Below are positions 17,802-25,607 of a stretch of DNA of 64,000 nt, one piece after another. Both the position numbers and the translations under genes were made by a program. Source of the DNA: Bacteroidota bacterium. Its GTDB lineage: Bacteria > Bacteroidota > Bacteroidia > Chitinophagales > Chitinophagaceae. Location: the NCBI GenBank assembly GCA_947457075.1, contig CANGUG010000015.1, forward strand, positions 35,079 through 99,078, read 5' to 3'. The notes beneath the pieces were generated by a model that made no database searches, was not told the DNA's origin, and saw nothing but the letters and a program-made list of their open reading frames with translations. Numbering within the stretch: position 1 is the stretch's first letter; the number at the start of each line of letters is the position of its first letter.

Positions 17802-17981
17802 ATGAAAAAAGTATTCGCAATTTTCGCTATCGCTGCATTAGCTGCTTGTGGTGGTGCTTCAACTGAAACTAAGACTGACACTGCTGCTGCAACTGTAGAT
17901 ACTGCTGCTGCAACTGTTGACACTGCTGCTAAAGCTGTAGATACTGCTGCTAAGGCTGTAGATACTGCTGCTAAGAAGTAA
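17802..17981 (+). CDS. Small Ala/Thr/Asp repeat lipoprotein
   Basis: A 59-aa gene too short for the ORF track. The signal peptide MKKVFAIFAIAALAAC ends in a lipobox (LAAC, C16). The mature part is GGASTETKTD and then four 7-residue units, DTAAATV twice and DTAAKAV twice, ending DTAAKK. The DNA repeat is 21 nt. The mature chain lacks large hydrophobic or aromatic residues and should be a helical or flexible lipid-anchored tether. It is divergent from the sigma/anti-sigma operon, so it is a candidate target of that sigma factor. Function unknown; translation looks real because of the signal peptide and lipobox. Confidence 0.85.
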   Translation: MKKVFAIFAIAALAACGGASTETKTDTAAATVDTAAATVDTAAKAVDTAAKAVDTAAKK

Positions 17982-17990
17982 TTAAACTAA

Positions 17991-18162
17991 ATGGACTATT
18001 GGTCCAGATGGGGGAAACCCTGTCAAAGCTTGCCAACCAGTAGTTATCGAACAATTTTCATATGGCAAGCAATCGTTAAGCCGCCCTGTTTCCACAGGGG
18101 GGCTTTTTTATTTTATATGCATAGGCGCCCGCTTCCACTCGTCTTTCACAAGAAAGGAGTGG
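17991..18162 (+). ncRNA. Candidate structured RNA (cluster of hairpins)
   Basis: Five potential stems follow one another. They are TGGAC/GTCCA (17992-18006), a short GGG/CCC stem (18012-18020), GCTTGCCA/TGGCAAGC with a 27-nt loop (18028-18070), a terminator (18078-18105), and CCACTC-CTTTC/GAAAG-GAGTGG (18135-18162). The block is visibly richer in G+C than nearby intergenic DNA. It may be a small RNA or the 3' UTR of the repeat lipoprotein mRNA. I recognise no known RNA family. The overlapping ORF at 17991-18179 looks spurious. Confidence 0.4.
18078..18116 (+). terminator. Rho-independent terminator downstream of the repeat lipoprotein
   Basis: The stem AAGCCGCCCTG / CAGGGGGGCTT pairs 10 of 11 positions (18078-18088 with 18095-18105), followed by TTTTTTATTTTAT. 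Confidence 0.85.
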
Positions 18163-18165
18163 TTA

Positions 18166-18406
18166 ACATACAATTGTAAAGGATCAGATCAGCAATTAGT
18201 GATTGGTGGAAAATAATAAAATCATCTCTAAAAGGATAATGTAACTAACACATACAAAAAGGACTTTGCCAACTTCTTTGTTCATAACTAGTATTTTGAA
18301 CAAAATTAAAAAAAAATGGCAGTTGGGCAAAAGTCTGCAATACGAATAATTGTTAGTAAAATGTAAAAAACTTTCTGTTTTTGGCCTTAAATAGGGCATT
18401 TTAGCC
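18166..18406. other. Intergenic DNA with no supported gene
   Basis: This stretch between the hairpin cluster and the aromatic leader promoter is A+T-rich. The minus-strand ORF at 18196-18399 has no recognisable domain or promoter and I do not call it. A TTTG at 18380-18383 may be the -33 element of the leader promoter, 23 nt from the -7 box. Confidence 0.5.
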
Positions 18407-18414
18407 TATATTTG
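18407..18414 (+). promoter_or_regulatory. -7 box TATATTTG of the aromatic operon
   Basis: An exact TAnnTTTG match 7 nt before the leader-peptide ATG (18422). A transcript starting 4-7 nt downstream would begin within about 4 nt of that ATG, so the leader peptide would be translated from an almost leaderless RNA. Confidence 0.6.
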
Positions 18415-18421
18415 TACTACG

Positions 18422-18505
18422 ATGAAAGCAAATAGCAACTGGTTTTACTTTTTCTTTTATTTCTACTTTAATCAAAGTAGCCGGGTAGTATTTGTAAAAG
18501 CATAA
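18422..18505 (+). CDS. Aromatic leader peptide (attenuator)
   Basis: A 27-codon ORF, below the ORF-track cutoff: MKANSN, then WFYFFFYFYF (codons 7-16, 18440-18469: one Trp, three Tyr, six Phe), then NQSSRVVFVKA and TAA. Ten aromatic codons in a row before a terminator and a prephenate dehydratase gene are the hallmark of ribosome-mediated attenuation. Low charged tRNA-Phe or tRNA-Tyr should stall the ribosome in the run and change the RNA fold downstream. The product itself probably has no other role. Seen directly: codon run, stop, terminator and competing pairings. Inferred: regulation in vivo. Confidence 0.9.
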   Translation: MKANSNWFYFFFYFYFNQSSRVVFVKA

Positions 18506-18554
18506 ACGAAATAACTAAATATACAATCCCGGCCTAAACAGCCGGGATTTTTTT
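18463..18554 (+). promoter_or_regulatory. Attenuator: pause hairpin, antiterminator and terminator
   Basis: Three competing pairings are visible. Strand 1:2 is CTACTTT (18463-18469) with AAAGTAG (18474-18480). Strand 2:3, the antiterminator, is GCCGGG (18480-18485) with CCCGGC (18528-18533), extendable by TATTT/AAATA (18489-18493 with 18517-18521). Strand 3:4, the terminator, is AATCCCGGC (18525-18533) with GCCGGGATT (18541-18549), followed by T-run to 18554. A ribosome stalled on the aromatic codons covers strand 1 and favours 2:3, so transcription reads through. A ribosome reaching the stop lets 1:2 and 3:4 form. Confidence 0.85.
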
Positions 18555-18621
18555 ATGTAAAAGCGCTACACAGAGTTTAACTAGCTAGGTGGTTCTGCTA
18601 AAAAAGGGTCAACAAAAAAGG

Positions 18622-19458
18622 ATGAACAAAAAAGTAACAATACAGGGATATGAGGGGAGCTTCCACCAAGTGGCAGCAAGGCAGTTTTATGGCAAAACAG
18701 TAGAAGTAATCACTTGTGATACATTTAGGGAAGTTGTAAAAATAGGGGCAGATCCAAAGCAATCGGATGGTGCGGTGATGGCCATTGAAAATTCCATCGC
18801 AGGAAGTATTTTACCTAATTACAATTTATTGCAAAAAAGTAATTTAAAAGTGATTGGTGAAGTGTACTTATCCATTAGTCAAAACTTAATGGTTAATCGG
18901 GGAGTAAAACTTGCTGATATAAAAGAAGTACATAGTCATCCAATGGCTATATTACAATGCTTGGATTATTTGGAACAACATCATTTTAAATTAGTGGAGT
19001 CCGAGGATACAGCCTTAAGTGCAAAGTTGGTCCATCAACATAAAAGTAAACATATAGCAGCCATTGCAAGTAAATTGGCGGCTCAGTTGTATAATTTAGA
19101 AATTATTGGACCAGATATTCATACACAAAAAAATAATATCACGCGCTTTTTAATCTTGGTGCCAAGCAAATCAAAACAGGAAATCAAGGATGCCAATAAA
19201 GCATCTATCTATTTCCAAACCGATCATTCCAAGGGGATACTTTCCAAAGTATTGGCAAAAATAGCAATGGGTGGTGTGAACTTAAGCAAGTTGCAAAGTA
19301 TGCCTATTCCAGGTAGTACTTTCAAGTATGGATTTTATGCGGATTTGGAATTTGAAAATAATAAACAAATTAAAAAAGTATTGGAAGCGGTAAAGGCCAT
19401 GACCAATAATTTTAAAGTTTTTGGATTGTATAAAAAAGGTAAAGTGGTAAAAGGCTAA
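18622..19458 (+). CDS. pheA: Prephenate dehydratase
   Basis: A 278-aa monofunctional enzyme that converts prephenate to phenylpyruvate. The PDT domain shows YEGSFHQVAA at the N-terminus and NNITRFLIL (catalytic Thr-Arg-Phe) near residue 180. A C-terminal ACT domain (KASIYFQTDHSKGILSKVL to about 270) suggests allosteric control by phenylalanine. The ORF track begins at GTG 18589, but homology starts at ATG 18622 (MNKKVTIQGYEGS), which I prefer. It is the first gene after the attenuator, and the aminotransferase gene begins 2 nt after its stop. Confidence 0.92.
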   Translation: MNKKVTIQGYEGSFHQVAARQFYGKTVEVITCDTFREVVKIGADPKQSDGAVMAIENSIAGSILPNYNLLQKSNLKVIGEVYLSISQNLMVNRGVKLADIKEVHSHPMAILQCLDYLEQHHFKLVESEDTALSAKLVHQHKSKHIAAIASKLAAQLYNLEIIGPDIHTQKNNITRFLILVPSKSKQEIKDANKASIYFQTDHSKGILSKVLAKIAMGGVNLSKLQSMPIPGSTFKYGFYADLEFENNKQIKKVLEAVKAMTNNFKVFGLYKKGKVVKG

Positions 19459-19460
19459 TC

Positions 19461-20624
19461 ATGAATCTAACATTATCAAATAGATTAGAGGGAATTGGTG
19501 AATATTATTTCGCTACCAAACTGCGTGAAATTGACGAGCTCAATAAAGCAGGGAAGCAAATAGTTAATTTGGGCATTGGAAGCCCCGACTTACCACCACA
19601 TCCATCAGTGCTCGCTACTTTAAATGAAGCAGCAGCAAAGGATAATGTACACGGTTATCAATCCTATAAGGGCGCTCCAGTTTTGAGAGAAGCTATTGCC
19701 GAGTGGTATAAAAAATATTATCAAGTGGATAATATTAATCCAGCAACAGAAGTGCTTCCATTACTCGGGAGCAAGGAAGGGATCATGCATATTTGTATGA
19801 CCTATTTAAATGAAGGTGATCAGGTGTTAATTCCAAATCCTGGTTATCCTACCTACACAAGTGCAGTTAAATTAGCAGGGGGCACTCCGCTATACTATGA
19901 GTTAACTGCCGAAAACAATTGGGCACCTGACTTTGAAAATTTAGAAAAATCAGATTTATCAAAAGTGAAATTGATGTGGGTGAACTATCCGCACATGCCT
20001 ACAGGTCAAATGCCAACTAAAGCACTCTTTGAAAAAATAGTGGCATTTGGTAAGCAGCATCAAATATTAATTTGTCATGACAATCCTTATGCGTTCATCT
20101 TAAATAATAAACCTGAAAGTTTATTATCAGTAGAAGGAGCAAAAGAAGTGGTGATTGAATTAAACTCTTTAAGTAAAAGCCAAAACATGGCAGGTTGGAG
20201 AGTAGGTATGTTGATTGCTGCCGAAGAAAGAGTCAACGAAATATTAAGATTTAAATCCAATATGGATAGTGGAATGTTTTTACCTGTGCAATTAGCAGCG
20301 GCAAAAGCATTAAGCTTAGATAAATCTTGGTATGATTCAGTAAATCAAGTTTATACCGAACGTCGCGAAAAAGTATATGAATTATTAGACACATTAGGTT
20401 GTGCTTATTCAAATCAACAAGTAGGGATGTTTGTTTGGGCTAAAATTCCAGCCACATATAAAGATGGATATGCATTAAGCGATAAGGTGTTGTATGATGC
20501 GAATGTCTTTATTACACCCGGTGGCATTTTTGGTTCGGCAGGTAATAATTACATCCGTGTGAGCTTATGCGGTTCAATGGAGAAATTTAATGAAGCAATT
20601 AAAAGAGTGAAAGCATGCGTTTAG
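19461..20624 (+). CDS. Class I/II aminotransferase, probably aromatic
   Basis: A 387-aa fold-type I PLP enzyme with NLGIGSPDLPPHPSV at the N-terminus, NPGYPTYTSAVKLAGG, a PLP-binding Asn/Asp/Tyr set (VNYPHMPTGQ, CHDNPYAF), and the Schiff-base lysine in ELNSLSKSQNMAGWRVG. Its position between prephenate dehydratase and prephenate dehydrogenase strongly suggests it transaminates phenylpyruvate and 4-hydroxyphenylpyruvate. Sequence alone would also allow other class I substrates. It overlaps tyrA by 10 nt, implying translational coupling. Confidence 0.85.
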   Translation: MNLTLSNRLEGIGEYYFATKLREIDELNKAGKQIVNLGIGSPDLPPHPSVLATLNEAAAKDNVHGYQSYKGAPVLREAIAEWYKKYYQVDNINPATEVLPLLGSKEGIMHICMTYLNEGDQVLIPNPGYPTYTSAVKLAGGTPLYYELTAENNWAPDFENLEKSDLSKVKLMWVNYPHMPTGQMPTKALFEKIVAFGKQHQILICHDNPYAFILNNKPESLLSVEGAKEVVIELNSLSKSQNMAGWRVGMLIAAEERVNEILRFKSNMDSGMFLPVQLAAAKALSLDKSWYDSVNQVYTERREKVYELLDTLGCAYSNQQVGMFVWAKIPATYKDGYALSDKVLYDANVFITPGGIFGSAGNNYIRVSLCGSMEKFNEAIKRVKACV

Positions 20625-21454
20625 CAGTTATTGGTATTGGTTTAATGGGAGGTTCATTGGCATTGTCTTTGAAAAAGAAAGGTTTTGTGTCCAATGTGAT
20701 TGGCGTGGACAATAATCCCGATCACCAAGCCGAGGCATTGCGATTAGGTATTGTCGATGAGATTAGGTCGTTGGAAGACGCCGTAAAATTATCGGACATT
20801 ATTGCCATTGCAACGCCAGTGAATACTGCTGAAATGTTATTGCCTTTGATTTTAGATTTAGTTGACCAACAAATCGTTTTTGATTTAGGATCCACCAAAG
20901 AAGCAGTTGCGCAGATAGCCAGTGCGCATGCTAAAAAAGGAAGATTTGTTCCTACGCATCCAATGTGGGGAACAGAGTTCAGTGGTCCAAGTGCTGCACA
21001 AAGCGATGCTTTTGAAAATAAAGCAACAGTAATATGCAATATGGAACAAGTGGATGCAGATGCGCTATTAACCATAAAGCGTTTGTATGAAACCTTGGGG
21101 ATGCATATTATTTCCATGAATGCCACCAGTCATGACATTCATGTGGCTTATGTGAGTCATATCTCACATATCACTTCTTTCGCATTGGCCAATACCGTGC
21201 TAGAAAAGGAGAGGGAATCGGATAATATATTTGAGTTAGCGAGTGGTGGTTTTGACAGTACAGTGCGTTTGGCAAAGTCCAATGCAGCAACCTGGGTACC
21301 CATCTTTATGCAAAACAAAGAGAATGTATTAGACGTATTAAATGAGCATATCAGTCAATTGAGAAAGTTCAAATCTTGCTTAGAAAAAGAGAATTTTGAA
21401 TACTTAGCTGAATTGATTGAAAATGCAAATGGGATTAAAAGAATTCTAAAGTAG
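20615..21454 (+). CDS. tyrA: Prephenate dehydrogenase
   Basis: A 279-aa NAD(P)-dependent enzyme that makes 4-hydroxyphenylpyruvate for tyrosine. The Rossmann motif is AVIGIGLMGGSLALSLK at the N-terminus. The catalytic-site region HPMWGTEFSGPSAA is present, and SHDIHVAYVSHISHITSFALA carries the prephenate-binding histidines. There is no C-terminal ACT domain, so feedback control would rest elsewhere. Its 3' end forms a 10-bp AAGAATTCTA hairpin. Confidence 0.92.
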   Translation: MRLAVIGIGLMGGSLALSLKKKGFVSNVIGVDNNPDHQAEALRLGIVDEIRSLEDAVKLSDIIAIATPVNTAEMLLPLILDLVDQQIVFDLGSTKEAVAQIASAHAKKGRFVPTHPMWGTEFSGPSAAQSDAFENKATVICNMEQVDADALLTIKRLYETLGMHIISMNATSHDIHVAYVSHISHITSFALANTVLEKERESDNIFELASGGFDSTVRLAKSNAATWVPIFMQNKENVLDVLNEHISQLRKFKSCLEKENFEYLAELIENANGIKRILK

Positions 21455-21461
21455 AATTCTT
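21439..21461 (+). repeat. Hairpin at the tyrA 3' end
   Basis: AAGAATTCTA (21439-21448), AAG loop, TAGAATTCTT (21452-21461): a perfect 10-bp stem spanning the stop codon. It lacks a clean U-tract, so it may be a weak terminator, processing or mRNA-stability site. Confidence 0.6.
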
Positions 21462-21486
21462 ATTTAAGAAAAGTAAAAACAAAAAA

Positions 21487-23310
21487 ATGAAGAAAAAAGA
21501 AGATATGGAAGTTAAGAATGAATTAATTGAAGCAGTTAAAACAAAAATGACCTTTGCCGAATTAGGGGTGAATGAGCAATTGGTAAAATCAGTTACAGAA
21601 TTGGGATACACACATGCCACTGAAATACAAGAACGTTCTATTCCGGTATTAATTAGCGGAACTAAAGATTTTATTGGATTAGCCCAAACAGGAACGGGTA
21701 AAACGGCTGCTTTTGGTTTACCCTTAATTCAATTAATCAAAACAGCCGATAGACATCCTCAGGCATTAGTAGTTTGTCCTACACGTGAATTGTGTATGCA
21801 AATTGTAAACGAAATTAATTTGTTTAAAAAGCATGTTGCTGGTTTACAAGTTTTAGCCGTTTACGGCGGTACCTCTATAGGAATGCAAATTAGAGATTTG
21901 AAAAGAGGGGTTCAAATTGTGGTGGCTACGCCAGGTCGTTTAATTGACTTAATCGAGCGTAAAGCGATTAACTTAGAGCAAATTGAATATGTTGTATTGG
22001 ACGAGGCCGATGAAATGTTAAACATGGGATTCCAGGACGATATTGAATTTATTTTAAAGAACACACCTAACCGCGAGAGTATTTGGTTATTTAGTGCAAC
22101 AATGCCACCTGAAATTAGAAAAGTGAGCAAGCGTTACATGAAAGAGCCAGTAGAAGTAACCATTGGTAAAGTAAATGCAACCAACAAAAGCATTGACCAC
22201 CAATATTATTTAACCTCGGCGCAACATAGATATGAAACCTTAAAACGTATCATTGATTTTAATCCAGGTATTTATGGTATCATCTTTACACGTACCAAAG
22301 CAGATGCGCAAGAAATTACGCAACGTTTAACGCGTGAAGGTTATGATATTGATGCTTTACATGGTGACTTAACACAAGCACAACGTGATAAAGTAATGGG
22401 TCAATTCAGAGATAAAACTTTGCAATTATTAATTGCAACAGACGTTGCTGCTCGTGGTATTGACGTTAAAGGGATTACCCACGTTATTAACTACGAATTA
22501 CCTGATGATGTGGAAGTATATACACACCGTAGTGGACGTACAGGTCGTGCAGGTAGCCATGGTAATTGTATTTCAATTGTACACTCAAGAGAGTCCTACC
22601 GTTTACGCCAAATTGAAAATATCAATAAATGTACTTTCCATAAATTGGATATCCCAAGTGGTAAGGATGTTTGTAGAAAACAATTTTTCCATTTAATGGA
22701 TAAATTAATGTCAACCGATGTTAACCACGGTGATTATGAAACCTATGTTCCAATGCTAGCTGAAAAGTTTGCAGACATGAGCAAGGAAGAAATTTTGACT
22801 CGTTTTGCGGCTTTAGAGTTTAACCGTTTCTTGAGTTATTATGAAAATGCACAGGACTTAAATATTCGCGCTGCTGAAAAAGGCCGTCGTGATGTAGGTG
22901 GTATGCAGGATCGTAACAGAGAAAGAGGACGTAATGAATACGCTGATCGCCGATCAGGTGGTGACCGTTCTAATGCTAGGACGGATAGTCGTAGTGATCG
23001 CGGAGATGGCCGAGGCCGCTCAGCAAATCGCGCGGCGGCAGGTTCGACGCGTTTATTTGTAAACTTGGGTACCAAAGATGGTTTTTATAAAGCTAGTTTC
23101 TTACAATTTGTCTTAGACATGAGCGACTTGAAAAAAGAAGTGTTGGGTAAAATAGACATGAGAGACATGAATAGCTGGATTGAAATTGAATCAGGTTCTG
23201 CGAAGAAAATGATTAGTGCCTTAGACGGTAAAAGTTATAAAGGCCGTCGTATTCGCATGAATGATGCGGATAGCGGTGGACCAAGAGGTTTTAACAAAAA
23301 CGAAGGATAA
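21487..23310 (+). CDS. DEAD-box RNA helicase with DbpA-type RNA-binding domain
   Basis: A 607-aa helicase. It has the Q-motif region MTFAELGVNEQLVKSVTELG, motif I AQTGTGKTA, Ia PTREL, II DEAD, III SAT, and VI HRSGRTGRAG. An Arg/Gly/Asp-rich linker (about 460-520, many RG, RS and RD pairs) leads to a C-terminal domain (RLFVNLGTKDGFYKASFLQFV) like the DbpA RNA-binding domain. Such enzymes act in ribosome assembly or cold-shock RNA remodelling. It lies inside the aromatic operon, 32 nt after tyrA, followed by its own terminator-like hairpin. The link to aromatic synthesis may be only co-transcription. Confidence 0.92.
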   Translation: MKKKEDMEVKNELIEAVKTKMTFAELGVNEQLVKSVTELGYTHATEIQERSIPVLISGTKDFIGLAQTGTGKTAAFGLPLIQLIKTADRHPQALVVCPTRELCMQIVNEINLFKKHVAGLQVLAVYGGTSIGMQIRDLKRGVQIVVATPGRLIDLIERKAINLEQIEYVVLDEADEMLNMGFQDDIEFILKNTPNRESIWLFSATMPPEIRKVSKRYMKEPVEVTIGKVNATNKSIDHQYYLTSAQHRYETLKRIIDFNPGIYGIIFTRTKADAQEITQRLTREGYDIDALHGDLTQAQRDKVMGQFRDKTLQLLIATDVAARGIDVKGITHVINYELPDDVEVYTHRSGRTGRAGSHGNCISIVHSRESYRLRQIENINKCTFHKLDIPSGKDVCRKQFFHLMDKLMSTDVNHGDYETYVPMLAEKFADMSKEEILTRFAALEFNRFLSYYENAQDLNIRAAEKGRRDVGGMQDRNRERGRNEYADRRSGGDRSNARTDSRSDRGDGRGRSANRAAAGSTRLFVNLGTKDGFYKASFLQFVLDMSDLKKEVLGKIDMRDMNSWIEIESGSAKKMISALDGKSYKGRRIRMNDADSGGPRGFNKNEG

Positions 23311-23322
23311 CTGAAATAAATT

Positions 23323-23359
23323 AACGAGTCCTTGATATATTGAATTGAGGGCTCGTTTT
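23323..23359 (+). terminator. Terminator-like hairpin after the helicase
   Basis: AACGAGTCCT (23323-23332) pairs with AGGGCTCGTT (23348-23357), nine Watson-Crick pairs and one G-U, followed by a short T-run. It implies that at least part of transcription ends before the DAHP synthase gene. Confidence 0.6.
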
Positions 23360-23424
23360 AAAATTTGATGTAAAAAAACTCAAACTATCAAACACTAAAT
23401 ACTCAATACTAAAATTGGTTTAAC

Positions 23425-24510
23425 ATGGGAGCTTTAACTGAACAACAACAAAAAGTAAGCGCATTATTAAAAAAAGCGCCATTAATTATATCGGGTCCTT
23501 GTAGTGCAGAAACCGAAGAACAAGTAATGGCAACAGCTAGAGGCTTAGCGGCTACTGGTAAAGTAGATATTATGCGTGCAGGTATCTGGAAGCCAAGAAC
23601 TCGTCCTGGAAGTTTTGAAGGGATTGGTACCAAAGGTTTGCCTTGGTTGCAACAAGCAAAAAAGGAAACGGGTATTCCAGTTGCTGTGGAAGTAGCTACG
23701 GGTAAACAAGTGGAAGATGCTTTACATTTTGATGTGGATGTTTTATGGGTAGGTGCTCGTACGACAGTAAATCCTTTTAGTGTGCAAGAAATTGCAGACG
23801 CTTTAAAGGGAGTGAAAGTCCCTGTGTTAATTAAGAACCCCTTAAACCCCGACTTAGAATTATGGGTAGGGGGAATGGAACGTATCGCGAAAGCGGGTAT
23901 TGAAGATTTGGGATTAATCCATAGAGGATTTAGTTCTTATGGCAATACTGAATTCCGTAATGCACCTATGTGGCATTTGGCCATTGAAATGAAACGTCGT
24001 TTCCCGAATGTTCCTATGATTAATGATCCTTCCCATATTTGTGGAAGAAGAGATATTTTACAATCTGTGGCCCAACAAGCCATTGACCTTGATTTTGATG
24101 GTTTAATTATTGAATCACATGTTGACCCTGACAATGCATGGAGTGATGCGAAACAACAAATTACCCCTGCAGTATTAAAGTCCATGTTGGATAGTATGCA
24201 TTGGAGAAAAGAGACGGTACAAAATGCAGATTTCCAAAGTGCACTAGAGGCAATGCGTCAACAAATTAATCAGTTAGATGACGAGTTATTACAAGTATTA
24301 TCTACTCGTATGAAAGTGGCTCAAAAAATTGGTGAATATAAAAAGAACAATGAAATTACCATTTTGCAAACCAATCGTTGGAATGAAATTTTAGATCGTG
24401 CCGTTGCTAAAGGAAATAAATTAGGATTGAGCGATGAGTTTGTTACTAAATATATGGACGCAGTGCATATGGAAAGTATCAATCAACAAAATAAAGTAAT
24501 GAATAGCTAG
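23425..24510 (+). CDS. Bifunctional DAHP synthase / chorismate mutase
   Basis: A 361-aa fusion. Residues 1 to about 260 are a type I-beta DAHP/KDOP synthase domain (ISGPCSAETEEQV, RAGIWKPRTRPGSFEG, VLIKNPLNPD, INDPSHICGRRD, IESHVDPDNAWSD). They condense phosphoenolpyruvate and erythrose-4-phosphate. Residues about 270-355 are an AroQ-type chorismate mutase (MRQQINQLDDELLQVLSTRMKVAQKIGEYKK). One protein thus holds the first step of the shikimate pathway and the branch to prephenate, whose consumers pheA and tyrA lie upstream. In related fusions the mutase domain also serves as the allosteric sensor for prephenate or chorismate. Confidence 0.93.
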   Translation: MGALTEQQQKVSALLKKAPLIISGPCSAETEEQVMATARGLAATGKVDIMRAGIWKPRTRPGSFEGIGTKGLPWLQQAKKETGIPVAVEVATGKQVEDALHFDVDVLWVGARTTVNPFSVQEIADALKGVKVPVLIKNPLNPDLELWVGGMERIAKAGIEDLGLIHRGFSSYGNTEFRNAPMWHLAIEMKRRFPNVPMINDPSHICGRRDILQSVAQQAIDLDFDGLIIESHVDPDNAWSDAKQQITPAVLKSMLDSMHWRKETVQNADFQSALEAMRQQINQLDDELLQVLSTRMKVAQKIGEYKKNNEITILQTNRWNEILDRAVAKGNKLGLSDEFVTKYMDAVHMESINQQNKVMNS

Positions 24511-24583
24511 ATGATATACATCTAAATAAATGTATCATTCATTTAGATCAAATATTAATGGTTTATTTTAACAAAAGAAAAGA
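24511..24583 (+). promoter_or_regulatory. Overlapping alternative hairpins before aroB
   Basis: ATCTAAAT (24520-24527) pairs with ATTTAGAT (24541-24548). The preceding ATGATATACAT (24511-24521) can instead pair with ATGTATCAT (24530-24538) with a 2-nt bulge. The pairings cannot form together. Either could act in RNA processing or regulation; there is no U-tract. Confidence 0.4.
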
Positions 24584-25606
24584 ATGAAAAATTGGAAGGT
24601 TAAGTTTTCAAGCGCCACAGTAACATTTGTATTAGATGGAAAATTTGCTGCTATTGATAAAATGGTAGACAAATCACAGGCCATTTATATTACAGATGAA
24701 AATGTATATGCTTTGCACCAAAAGAAATTCAAGGGTAAAAAAACCATTGTAATTCCTTCAGGGGAGGAGCATAAACATCAAGCAACAGTGGACTTTATTA
24801 TTGAAGCCTTACTTAATTTTGGCGCTACAAGACAATCGGTATTCATTGGCGTTGGTGGTGGCGTAGTGACTGATATGGTGGGCTATGTAGCGGGCGTGTA
24901 CATGCGCGGTGTAGCGGTGGGTTTTGTGCCAACCACTATTCTTGCAATGGTGGATGCTGCTATTGGCGGTAAAAATGGAATTGATGTTGGCTTATATAAA
25001 AATATGGTGGGCATAATACGTCAGCCACAGTTTTTAGTATATGACCTGGACTTTTTACAAAGTTTACCAAAACACCAATGGGAAAATGGCTTTGCCGAAA
25101 TTATCAAACATGCTGCTATTAAAGATGCGGCCATAATGAAAGAATTGGCGGCACATGATATTAACTTTTATCAAAAAAATAAAAAAGCTTTAGCTGCACT
25201 CATTGAAAAAAATGTGCAGTTAAAAGTTAAAGTGGTACAAAAAGATGAGTTTGAAAAAGGAGATCGTAAGCTGCTTAATTTTGGCCATACCCTAGGGCAT
25301 GCCATTGAAAATGAACATGCTTTATTGCATGGACATGCTATTAGTATTGGAATGGTGTATGCCGCTAAAATCTCTCAAGTATTACAAAATTTTAACGGGG
25401 TTGGTGTATTGGTAGAAACCCTAAAAAAATACGGTTTGCCAACTGCCATGCATTTTGATATAGAGGCCGCCATGGAACGAATGCAAAAAGACAAAAAAAA
25501 TGCAAAAGAGGGTTTGCAATATGTATTGCTAAATAAAATAGGCAAGGCAGTATATGAAACCGTTCCAATGAAAACTTTACAAAAATTAATAAAATTATAT
25601 TCCTAG
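24584..25606 (+). CDS. aroB: 3-dehydroquinate synthase
   Basis: A 340-aa NAD- and Zn-dependent enzyme that cyclises DAHP to 3-dehydroquinate. Motifs are VGGGVVTDMVGYVAGVYMRG, PTTILAMVDAAIGGKNGID, the zinc-ligand Glu region NGFAEIIKHAAI, and the histidine ligands in LNFGHTLGHAIE and HGHAISIGM. It is the second pathway step after the adjacent DAHP synthase. The downstream aroA begins 1 nt after its stop, so the two are probably translationally coupled. Confidence 0.95.
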   Translation: MKNWKVKFSSATVTFVLDGKFAAIDKMVDKSQAIYITDENVYALHQKKFKGKKTIVIPSGEEHKHQATVDFIIEALLNFGATRQSVFIGVGGGVVTDMVGYVAGVYMRGVAVGFVPTTILAMVDAAIGGKNGIDVGLYKNMVGIIRQPQFLVYDLDFLQSLPKHQWENGFAEIIKHAAIKDAAIMKELAAHDINFYQKNKKALAALIEKNVQLKVKVVQKDEFEKGDRKLLNFGHTLGHAIENEHALLHGHAISIGMVYAAKISQVLQNFNGVGVLVETLKKYGLPTAMHFDIEAAMERMQKDKKNAKEGLQYVLLNKIGKAVYETVPMKTLQKLIKLYS

Positions 25607-25607
25607 C

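Noticed and set aside
17991-18179. ORF of 62 aa (MDYWSRWGKPCQ...)
   Set aside because: It overlaps the terminator and hairpin cluster, has no domain or signal peptide, and its composition follows stem sequences.
18196-18399. Minus-strand ORF of 67 aa before the aromatic leader
   Set aside because: No promoter or recognisable protein feature; A+T-rich spacer easily gives such frames.
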